Source of the DNA: Planctomycetota bacterium
Lineage (GTDB): Bacteria > Planctomycetota > Brocadiia > SM23-32
Reading direction: 5' to 3'
Assembly: GCA_018334735.1 (NCBI GenBank)
Contig: JAGXLK010000118.1
Span: forward strand, 1-6,919
DNA: 6,919 bases
Below, in pieces: positions 1 through 5,463 of this stretch (its first letter is position 1; each line of letters begins with the position of its first letter). The position numbers and the translations under genes were made by a program. Under the pieces are notes generated by a model, which was given only the letters and a program-made list of their open reading frames with translations, was not told where the DNA came from and ran no database searches.

Positions 1-120
1 GGAGACAGAACCGGCGAAGTAAAACCGCGGGCCGATGTGACACCGCAGAACGGCCGCTGGGGACCACCTCCTAAACCGACCAAGGAAGATTGGGTTCTTG
101 TCCTGGAGGCCACTGCATGA
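1..120 (+). CDS. C-terminal end of a truncated gene, possibly a DUF4038-type glycosidase
   Basis: Frame 1 is open from the first base to a TGA at 118-120 and gives the last 39 residues of a protein whose start lies outside the window. The tail contains a GDRTGE motif, then a proline-rich WGPPPKP stretch, and ends DWVLVLEATA. A 'PRTG ... PP ... DWVLVL' ending is typical of the small C-terminal beta-domain (called putative collagen-binding) that follows the TIM barrel in DUF4038/apiosidase-like glycoside hydrolases. With only 39 residues this family call is tentative; other carbohydrate-active proteins with a C-terminal beta-sandwich can end in a similar way. That it is a real coding end is better supported: its stop overlaps the next gene's start by four bases (ATGA), the usual sign of translational coupling in an operon. 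Confidence 0.55.
   Translation, partial: GDRTGEVKPRADVTPQNGRWGPPPKPTKEDWVLVLEATA
105..109 (+). promoter_or_regulatory. Ribosome binding site (GGAGG) fixing the URO-D gene start
   Basis: GGAGG lies 7 bases before the ATG at 117, inside the last codons of the upstream gene. It decides in favour of ATG 117 over an in-frame TTG at 90, which would place this site inside the coding region and has no comparable site of its own. Confidence 0.7.
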
Positions 121-1202
121 CCTCCCGAGAGCGCTTCTGCCGAACATATGATTTCCGACATGTGGATCGTCCGGTGCGGTGGGAATGTGTGGCATTCTGG
201 GGCGAAACGATTGATCAGTGGAAGAGCGCCGGGACATTCCCTTTGGAGGCCGATCCAATGACGTATTTTGGCTTCGACCCGCAACCGAAAATTTCGGCCG
301 GTCTTGGTTTTACATCAATGCGGCTTTCCGGCCCGCCAGTCACATCTTGGGTGGTTGAGGAAACGGATAATACGCGTGTTATCGAGGACAGCCTCGGGGC
401 AGTGCGCCGCGAGCGGACTGACGGTTGCAGTATGCCGCAGTGGATACGTTTTCCCGTCGAGTCCCACGAAGACTGGCTTGAAAAGATCAAGCCGCGCCTC
501 GCCCCTGCGGAGCACGAATACGGAGATTGGGAAGATCATGCTCTCAGTTCGCGGACCAGTAAGGATCCGTGGGGTTTTTGGCTCGTGGGCCTCTATGCGT
601 TCTGGCGCAATTTTTGGGGTGAGGAGAATCTCGCGTATGCTTTCTACGACTCGCCAGAAACCCTTCACGATATGGCGCGGAGTTGGCTTCGCTTGCACCG
701 GGAATGCACTCCACTCGTTTTAGAAAGAGCGCGTATTGATTATGTTTTGTTCCACGAGGACATGGCCTTCAAAAACGGCCCTCTCATTGGACCGGACCTG
801 TTCGAGCAGTTTATGGTACCCTACTACCGGGAATTATTTGCTCATTTGCGCAAGCACGGTCAAACTCGGTTGATGCTCGATTCTGACGGCCAGAACGGTC
901 GCGTCCTGGATTGTTTTATTGAACTGGGCATGAACGGGCTTTTCCCATTTGAGGTGGCGGCCGGTTACGACGTGAGGGAGGTGCGCAAGCGCCATCCACG
1001 GTTCGTTATATGGGGCGGGATTGACAAACGGGTTCTAAACGCAACGCGAGACGATATTAAGGAGGAGGTCATGGCAAAAGTCCCTCAAGTGTGGGAGCAG
1101 GGCGGCTATTTCCCATCTCTCGATCATGCGTGTCAGCCATGTCCGCAGGAGAATTTTGAGTACTACCTGAGACTTGTCCGAAGTCTGTTTCCGGGTCGAT
1201 AA
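117..1202 (+). CDS. Uroporphyrinogen decarboxylase (URO-D) superfamily protein, methyltransferase-like branch
   Basis: This 361-residue protein has the length and motif order of the URO-D/MtaA superfamily, a TIM-barrel fold that includes HemE and cobalamin-dependent methyltransferases. Visible blocks are FHEDMAFKNGPLIGP (about 212-226, a phosphate/substrate-loop region in relatives), LDSDGQ (254-259), PFEVAAGYD (277-285), the family signature WGGIDKR (299-305) and LDHACQPCPQENF (335-347). Where MtaA/MtbA methyltransferases carry a zinc-binding H-x-C, this protein has D255-S-D257. At the C-terminal ligand position (Cys in MtaA, His in HemE) it has D336-H337. It is therefore unlikely to be HemE or a standard methanol/methylamine methyltransferase. 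No signal peptide is seen, so it should be cytoplasmic. Its start overlaps the upstream stop and the GH2 gene follows after 31 bases, so it belongs to a sugar-degradation operon. Demethylation or another modification of a sugar-derived compound is a possible role, but inference only. The family call is firm; the function is unknown. Confidence 0.88.
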   Translation: MTSRERFCRTYDFRHVDRPVRWECVAFWGETIDQWKSAGTFPLEADPMTYFGFDPQPKISAGLGFTSMRLSGPPVTSWVVEETDNTRVIEDSLGAVRRERTDGCSMPQWIRFPVESHEDWLEKIKPRLAPAEHEYGDWEDHALSSRTSKDPWGFWLVGLYAFWRNFWGEENLAYAFYDSPETLHDMARSWLRLHRECTPLVLERARIDYVLFHEDMAFKNGPLIGPDLFEQFMVPYYRELFAHLRKHGQTRLMLDSDGQNGRVLDCFIELGMNGLFPFEVAAGYDVREVRKRHPRFVIWGGIDKRVLNATRDDIKEEVMAKVPQVWEQGGYFPSLDHACQPCPQENFEYYLRLVRSLFPGR

Positions 1203-1221
1203 ATTTCGGTTTGGCATGAAC

Positions 1222-1227
1222 AAGGAG
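1222..1227 (+). promoter_or_regulatory. Ribosome binding site (AAGGAG) fixing the GH2 start
   Basis: AAGGAG sits 6 bases before the ATG at 1234. Earlier in-frame starts (TTG 1174, inside the URO-D gene, and ATG 1216) lack such a site, so 1234 is preferred. Confidence 0.7.
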
Positions 1228-1233
1228 ATCCAA

Positions 1234-4011
1234 ATGGAAGACAACGCTCTGCTGCGGCCCGCGCGTGTCACCCCCGTCCTGCGCAATGAGCGCGAACTGC
1301 GCGAGAGTCTCGATGGGGAATGGTATTTCCGACTGGATCCGGAAGATTGTGGCGTGCGTGAGGGCTGGTTCCGTTCGGTAGAGAATTTAACAGAACGGAT
1401 CCGCGTTCCGGGATGCTGGCAGGGACAGGGATTCGGCGATGAGAGCGAGGACCGATTGTGGGATTTCCGCCTCGAGGGCCGAGTTTTTCAAGCGACTTAC
1501 CAGGGCACGGGCTGGTATGGTCGGTCCTTTAACCTCCCGGCTGGATGGACAGGTAAGAGGATTTGGCTCAACTTTGGTGGGGCTCATCCCAGCGCTGAAA
1601 TCTGGCTTAATGGGATTCATCTCGGTGAGAATAGCCTGCCGTTTATCCCTTTTGCTTTTGATGTGACGGATAAAGTTCAGCGGAGCAGTGAAAATGAACT
1701 TGTCGTCAGGGTACACGAAAAGAACCGACAATTCGGCCTTGCGTACAGCTGGCAGGGCAATTGGTCCGGACTTTATCGCGGGGTGGAGCTCTCTGCCACA
1801 GGGCATTGCTGGTTTAAACGCTGCACTGTCTTGCCTGATGCAAAAAACGAGACTTTGCGTCTTCGGGCAAGCGTAGGCGGAAAAATCGACGATCACACAC
1901 GCCTTGTATTGCGGGCGATGCCCGTAGGCATGGAGGAATCCCAGCAGGAGATTGAATTTAAAGTGGAGGAGGCGGACGGTGAATGGTTCATGGAGATCCC
2001 GAATCCAATGCTCTGGAGCCCGGACGATCCGCAGCTGTATCGGGTTGACGTGGAGCTGTTCGGCAAATCCGGATTGAGTGCTGCACGCACGGAGCGAACC
2101 GGGTTCGTGACTCTGGAGGCGGACGGTAAACGTTTCTGTATCAACGGAGAGCCGTATTACATGCGGGGTTCGGGCGATTTTATTTCGTGTCCGGAAACCG
2201 GGAGCCCCGATACGGACCGCGACCGCTGGCGGCGCAAACTCCGCACGCTCCGGGAATACGGTTACAATTACGTGCGATGTCAGTCTTTTGTCTACGGCCC
2301 GGAATATTACGATGCCGCCGATGAGGTAGGCCTGCTGGTGCAGAGCGAGATGGGTATGCTCGGTGCCTGGGGAGGGCATACACCATGGCACGTCTACCAG
2401 TGGCCGAAACCCACTCCCGACAACTATCCGATCTTGAAAAAGCAGTGGGATCTGGTGGTCGAGCGCGATGCTTCGCATCCATCCGCGAATATCTACTGCA
2501 TGAGCAATGAGTGCGGGGCGGATACCGATTTTCCCCGTGTGGCGTGGGAATGTTACCGTGATACGAAAGCGCTTAAGCCGACGGCCATGGTTATCTGGAC
2601 CGACGGCGGCTACAACAAAAATCTCCCAGCTGATTTCATCAACCAAAATGTAAGCAATTTCGGTCCCGCTGAATTGACCGAACTTGAGATGCCACTGATT
2701 GAACATGAGTACCGGTGGTGGAGTTCGTTTCCCGATGTCCGGCTACGTGAAAAATATAGCGGAGCTGTTCGACCTTATGCCGCCAAAATTGCGGCGGATA
2801 CGGCGCGTTGTCGTGGGCAAGATCACCTGCTTGAAACTTATGCTGTCAACAGCCAGCGCCTGCAACTGATGGAAGCCAGGGCCAAGATGGAGCTGATGCG
2901 CAGGGAGAACCCCGAGTTGGCCGGGATTTGTCATTTCAATGCCATGGATACCAATCCTTCGCCCCAGGGCATAATTGATGAATTTTACGAGCGCAAACAG
3001 GCCTCCGCAGCTGAATGGCGCCGGACAAACGGTGACACTGTTGTCTTGTGCTCCCTGGGGTTTGCAGACCGCTGTTGGACGGCGGGATCGACTGTAGAAA
3101 TCGGATTCAGCGTTTCGGATTTTGCGCACCCGCCATTCCAAAATCCACAGCTGCGCTGGCGGCTGGGTTCGGAGGATGAAACTTTCGCCGAAGGCCAGTT
3201 GGATTTTTCACACCACCCGTTCACCACGGCGTCAGCGGGTGAGATAAGCCTGACAATACCGGATTTGACAGAACCCACTGCTGGTTTCCTGGAAGCGGTA
3301 ATGATTGAACAAGATGGAAAGCGCGAAGTTCAGAATAGCTGGAAGGTCTGGCTGTTCCCTGAATCAAAATTGCCCGAAGAAATGACCATTTATGGCGCTC
3401 CGGAGACAACGTGGCTTTCGGCCTGGAGCACACTGCCGAGGGCTTCGTCCCTTACGAATAAAGATATGAATCGCGTCTTACTCGCTGAGTCGTTGAACGA
3501 TGAACTGATAGCGCATATGCACCGCGGAGGAAGTGTCATTCTGGCTGCCGGGGAGGGGTTGGTCCGACCTCACAATCCGCTTTTCGGGTACGTAAAATAT
3601 TTTTTCACTCCACCCGCCAATTATGGTCCCTACGAAGACGGGCAGAATGGGACTGTGATTGCCGATCACCCCTTGCTGGAAGGTTTTCCCCACAACGGAT
3701 ATGCCGAATGGCCATTTTTCAGGATGATGGAGAACGCTCCCCCGCTGGACCTGGGGCCTCTCGGGCTTGCGGAAGGGGAGCCCGTTATCCGTGTTATTCA
3801 TCGCTACCCGACGCTTCATCCGCTTGGCTATCTCTTGCAACGGTCTGTCGGGCGGGGAACACTGATAGTTTGCGGTCTTGACCTGAATCCGGACTGGGTG
3901 GAAGTGCGCTGGCTGCTGGCGCAGATGTGCCGGGCGGCTATGGAGACGTGCACGGGGGACCGGGAACTGGAGGCCTATACTGAGGGGCGTTTGAAAGAAT
4001 GTACTCCTTGA
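1234..4011 (+). CDS. Glycoside hydrolase family 2 enzyme with C-terminal GATase-like domain
   Basis: The 925-residue product follows GH2 order. An N-terminal jelly-roll sugar-binding domain (about 25-190) opens with the typical SLDGEWYF and contains RVPGCWQGQ and AEIWLNG. An immunoglobulin-like domain (about 192-295) includes MLWSPDDPQLY. A TIM barrel (about 297-590) has GYNYVRCQ, DAADEVGLLVQSE and HPSANIYCMSNE. E426, after N425, is the predicted acid/base. E492 in PLIEHEY aligns with the family's 'SEYG' nucleophile. A beta-rich segment (about 600-710) follows, then residues about 745-900 resemble a glutamine amidotransferase-like fold without a catalytic cysteine (HRGGSVILAAGEG, DHPLLEGFPH), an accessory domain also seen in other large GH2 proteins. 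Family members are retaining beta-galactosidases, glucuronidases, mannosidases and others; the substrate cannot be chosen from these motifs. There is no signal peptide, so the enzyme is probably cytoplasmic and acts on imported oligosaccharides. It lies 31 bases after the URO-D gene and is likely co-transcribed with it. Confidence 0.92.
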   Translation: MEDNALLRPARVTPVLRNERELRESLDGEWYFRLDPEDCGVREGWFRSVENLTERIRVPGCWQGQGFGDESEDRLWDFRLEGRVFQATYQGTGWYGRSFNLPAGWTGKRIWLNFGGAHPSAEIWLNGIHLGENSLPFIPFAFDVTDKVQRSSENELVVRVHEKNRQFGLAYSWQGNWSGLYRGVELSATGHCWFKRCTVLPDAKNETLRLRASVGGKIDDHTRLVLRAMPVGMEESQQEIEFKVEEADGEWFMEIPNPMLWSPDDPQLYRVDVELFGKSGLSAARTERTGFVTLEADGKRFCINGEPYYMRGSGDFISCPETGSPDTDRDRWRRKLRTLREYGYNYVRCQSFVYGPEYYDAADEVGLLVQSEMGMLGAWGGHTPWHVYQWPKPTPDNYPILKKQWDLVVERDASHPSANIYCMSNECGADTDFPRVAWECYRDTKALKPTAMVIWTDGGYNKNLPADFINQNVSNFGPAELTELEMPLIEHEYRWWSSFPDVRLREKYSGAVRPYAAKIAADTARCRGQDHLLETYAVNSQRLQLMEARAKMELMRRENPELAGICHFNAMDTNPSPQGIIDEFYERKQASAAEWRRTNGDTVVLCSLGFADRCWTAGSTVEIGFSVSDFAHPPFQNPQLRWRLGSEDETFAEGQLDFSHHPFTTASAGEISLTIPDLTEPTAGFLEAVMIEQDGKREVQNSWKVWLFPESKLPEEMTIYGAPETTWLSAWSTLPRASSLTNKDMNRVLLAESLNDELIAHMHRGGSVILAAGEGLVRPHNPLFGYVKYFFTPPANYGPYEDGQNGTVIADHPLLEGFPHNGYAEWPFFRMMENAPPLDLGPLGLAEGEPVIRVIHRYPTLHPLGYLLQRSVGRGTLIVCGLDLNPDWVEVRWLLAQMCRAAMETCTGDRELEAYTEGRLKECTP

Positions 4012-4037
4012 CAGAACCACTGTTTGGCGAAGTCGGA

Positions 4038-4074
4038 TTTATGAAATACCGGAACAAAAGATCTTCTTCATAAA
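4038..4074. repeat. Inverted repeat TTTATGAA / TTCATAAA, possible operator
   Basis: TTTATGAA (4038-4045) and its exact reverse complement TTCATAAA (4067-4074) are separated by 21 bases. The half-site centres are 29 bases apart, close to three helical turns, which would suit two DNA-bound protein units. It lies about 95 bases before the predicted promoter. An 8-base AT-rich match can arise by chance, and no regulator gene is in the window. Confidence 0.3.
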
Positions 4075-4168
4075 GTTTCAGGTGTGTTAGCTTCTATCGC
4101 GCAGTCCCCGGATTCTCTCAAATGGCCGAAACCTACACCTATAATATGTGGTGCCCGCCCGATTGAGT

Positions 4169-4197
4169 TTGGCAAAAATAATGCGAAGGGCTAAAAT
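4169..4197 (+). promoter_or_regulatory. Predicted sigma70-type promoter for the lipoprotein gene
   Basis: The -35 element TTGGCA (4169-4174, 5 of 6 consensus) and the -10 element TAAAAT (4192-4197, 5 of 6) are exactly 17 bases apart in an A-rich setting. Transcription would start near 4204, giving a leader of about 140 bases before the ATG at 4345. The spacing and both matches make it the best promoter candidate in the gap. The organism's own promoter consensus is unknown. Confidence 0.5.
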
Positions 4198-4261
4198 GGG
4201 TTCGAGGATGAAAGATATTATGCAAAAAAAGAGCGCAGCCGAATCGAACAAATTCTCGTTT

Positions 4262-4291
4262 CCCGCGACCTCGGACTTTTCTCAGTCGGGG
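4262..4291 (+). other. Bulged hairpin in the predicted leader
   Basis: CCC (4262-4264) and CGAC (4266-4269) can pair with GTCG (4285-4288) and GGG (4289-4291), with one unpaired G at 4265 and a 15-base loop. It ends about 40 bases before the ribosome binding site of the lipoprotein gene. There is no T-run after it, so it is not an intrinsic terminator. It could shape the leader RNA or be chance. Confidence 0.25.
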
Positions 4292-4331
4292 TAAGCGTGG
4301 CAGGTGCCACCGAAACGTCGACCTCAAGCGA

Positions 4332-4336
4332 AAGGA
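4332..4336 (+). promoter_or_regulatory. Ribosome binding site (AAGGA) of the lipoprotein gene
   Basis: AAGGA lies 8 bases before ATG 4345. It selects this start over an in-frame GTG at 4297, which would put 16 polar residues ahead of the signal peptide. Confidence 0.65.
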
Positions 4337-4344
4337 AGTTGTCT

Positions 4345-5370
4345 ATGAAAAATCATATTCGCTCTTATTGTGTCGCTTTTCTTGTTTTGTTTGGCATGTT
4401 GGCTTTTGGCGGGTGCCGTTCGACAGAAGAGGTTAACAAGACCTCAAAACCGGAAGTTCCGGGGCCGGAGCTCGCCGCGCTGGCCGAGCGTGCTGAAGAA
4501 GCGATGGCGGCGGCGGGTGATTCTGTGGGGCGCGAGTATGCAAATCGCCTGGGCAGCGAACACCGCCCTGCCTGGATCAAGTATTTCAAGAGCGAGGGGC
4601 CCAAACCGTCACGTGGTAATCAGAAACGTGTCGTCCGGAACATCAAGCGGCTTATAGGACTAATCGAAGCCGCCGAGGAATGGCCTGCTCCCGGCCGCTA
4701 CACGATTCCTCGTGCGCCTGTGGCGCCGGTGATCGATGGGAAGCTTGACGAAAAAGTTTGGAAACAGGCAGCAATGTGGGACGAGATTTATCCTTTCAAC
4801 AAGAGGGAGGCTGAAGGCCCGAAAACCATCTGGCGGGTGTTGTGGGACGAACAAAACCTGTACTTCGGCTTTGAATGTGCTGACGAGGATATTGTGGCGC
4901 CCGACAGAAAAAGAGATGGTCACATATACTTCGATGATTGCGTCGAGATGTTTATCCTCCCTGTTTTTCGTTTCCGCACTTACTGGGAGATTGTCATCGC
5001 CCCTAACGGATGCCTGTTCGATTCTGCCCAGTGTAAACATACAAAGAAATGGGGTTGCATTTCTGACCGATCTCAGAGTGTAGAAGGAATGCAGCACGCT
5101 GAAAACATTCGCGGCACTCTCAACGACTCTGAGGACACGGATGAGGGATATACAGTGGAGGTGGCAATTCCCTTTTCACAGTTGCCCGGCTACACGCGAT
5201 GCGGGCCGAAAGCCGGAGATCAGCTACATTTCATGTTGGTCCGTCTGGACCGGATCAATGGGGAGTTCAAAACTTACGCATTCCGTCCTCTGCAGGCCTG
5301 GGGACATAATATCTGGAATCATGCGGTCATGGAGCTGGGAAAAGCAGGAAGTCAACAGGGAACGGAATGA
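4345..5370 (+). CDS. Predicted lipoprotein with a CBM9/DOMON-like carbohydrate-binding domain
   Basis: The 341-residue product starts with a lipoprotein-type signal: basic N-terminus (K2, H4, R6), hydrophobic stretch (about 8-21) and FGGC, with C24 as the likely lipidated cysteine. Phe at -3 is less usual than Leu, but the rest fits. Residues about 25-115 form a charged, probably helical linker (LAALAERAEEAMAAAG). From about 119 to 333 there is a CBM9/DOMON-like beta-sandwich: the entry motif PVIDGKLDEKVW (128-139), VLWDEQNLYFGFECAD (165-180), FDDCVEMFI (196-204), GYTVEVAIPFSQL (268-280) and the closing NIWNHAVMEL (322-331). Such domains bind sugars or sit in surface glycan-degrading proteins. 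No catalytic domain is attached, so surface glycan binding is the simplest role, and the ligand is unknown. It has its own predicted promoter and is followed 93 bases later by a related exported protein. Confidence 0.85.
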   Translation: MKNHIRSYCVAFLVLFGMLAFGGCRSTEEVNKTSKPEVPGPELAALAERAEEAMAAAGDSVGREYANRLGSEHRPAWIKYFKSEGPKPSRGNQKRVVRNIKRLIGLIEAAEEWPAPGRYTIPRAPVAPVIDGKLDEKVWKQAAMWDEIYPFNKREAEGPKTIWRVLWDEQNLYFGFECADEDIVAPDRKRDGHIYFDDCVEMFILPVFRFRTYWEIVIAPNGCLFDSAQCKHTKKWGCISDRSQSVEGMQHAENIRGTLNDSEDTDEGYTVEVAIPFSQLPGYTRCGPKAGDQLHFMLVRLDRINGEFKTYAFRPLQAWGHNIWNHAVMELGKAGSQQGTE

Positions 5371-5386
5371 GAAGTTCTCTGTCTGG

Positions 5387-5402
5387 CCAAGCCACGGTTT
5401 GG
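5387..5402 (+). other. Small hairpin in the gap between the two CBM9-like genes
   Basis: CCAAGC (5387-5392) pairs with GTTTGG (5397-5402), five Watson-Crick pairs and one G-U, around a CACG loop. It starts 17 bases after the lipoprotein stop. No T-run follows, so it is not a classical terminator; it could protect the end of an mRNA segment. The rest of the 93-base gap shows only the next ribosome binding site. Confidence 0.25.
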
Positions 5403-5453
5403 ATTGAACGTTCGGATGACAGGGTTTGCAGAGGCGAGGCGGTAAAGTAAAAT

Positions 5454-5457
5454 AGGA
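5454..5457 (+). promoter_or_regulatory. Ribosome binding site (AGGA) of the second CBM9-like gene
   Basis: AGGA lies 6 bases before ATG 5464. A TAA in the same frame at 5443-5445 rules out any upstream start except codons very close to this ATG. Confidence 0.6.
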
Positions 5458-5463
5458 TTTGGA

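Larger units (their letters stand above)
4012..4344 (+). other. Non-coding gap between the GH2 and lipoprotein genes
   Basis: This 333-base stretch has no convincing gene and is visibly richer in A and T than its neighbours, with an A-run at 4224-4230. It holds an 8-base inverted repeat (4038-4074), a good sigma70-like promoter (4169-4197), a leader with a bulged hairpin (4262-4291), a short palindrome GGTG-C-CACC (4303-4311) and the ribosome binding site of the next gene. No intrinsic terminator (GC-rich hairpin plus T-run) is visible after the GH2 stop, so some read-through into the downstream genes is possible. I recognise no known riboswitch consensus here. Confidence 0.7.

Noticed and set aside
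90..116. Alternative TTG start for the URO-D gene nine codons upstream.
   Set aside because: The ATG at 117 has a GGAGG site 7 bases upstream and makes an ATGA overlap with the preceding stop; the added residues (MGSCPGGHC) do not look like family sequence.
1060..1202. Very strong internal ribosome-binding-like site followed by an in-frame ATG at 1071, which could give a 43-residue C-terminal fragment of the URO-D protein.
   Set aside because: The AAGGAGGAGG is explained by Lys-Glu-Glu codons in the conserved protein, and a separate C-terminal fragment of a TIM barrel makes little sense.
1387..2706. A 439-codon open frame on the minus strand.
   Set aside because: It lies wholly inside the GH2 gene, which has clear family motifs throughout. 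The antisense translation shows no recognisable domain, so it is a codon-bias shadow.
4011..4023. ACAG-AACCA-CTGT hairpin at the GH2 stop as a terminator.
   Set aside because: The stem is only four pairs and no T-run follows.
4117..4145. Perfect TATAAT at 4140-4145 as a -10 box.
   Set aside because: The -35 position at 17-base spacing reads CTCAAA (3 of 6) and there is no extended -10 TG. The pair at 4169-4197 is better balanced; a secondary promoter here is not excluded.
4181..4294. A 37-codon plus-strand open frame in the gap (also readable as 32 codons from ATG 4196, preceded by AAGGG).
   Set aside because: It overlaps the predicted -10 element, has no recognisable motif, and is of a length expected by chance.
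5425..5453. TTTGCA-17-TAAAAT as a promoter for the second CBM9-like gene.
   Set aside because: Transcription would begin about 4 bases before the ATG, downstream of the ribosome binding site, so it could not serve that gene in a normal way.
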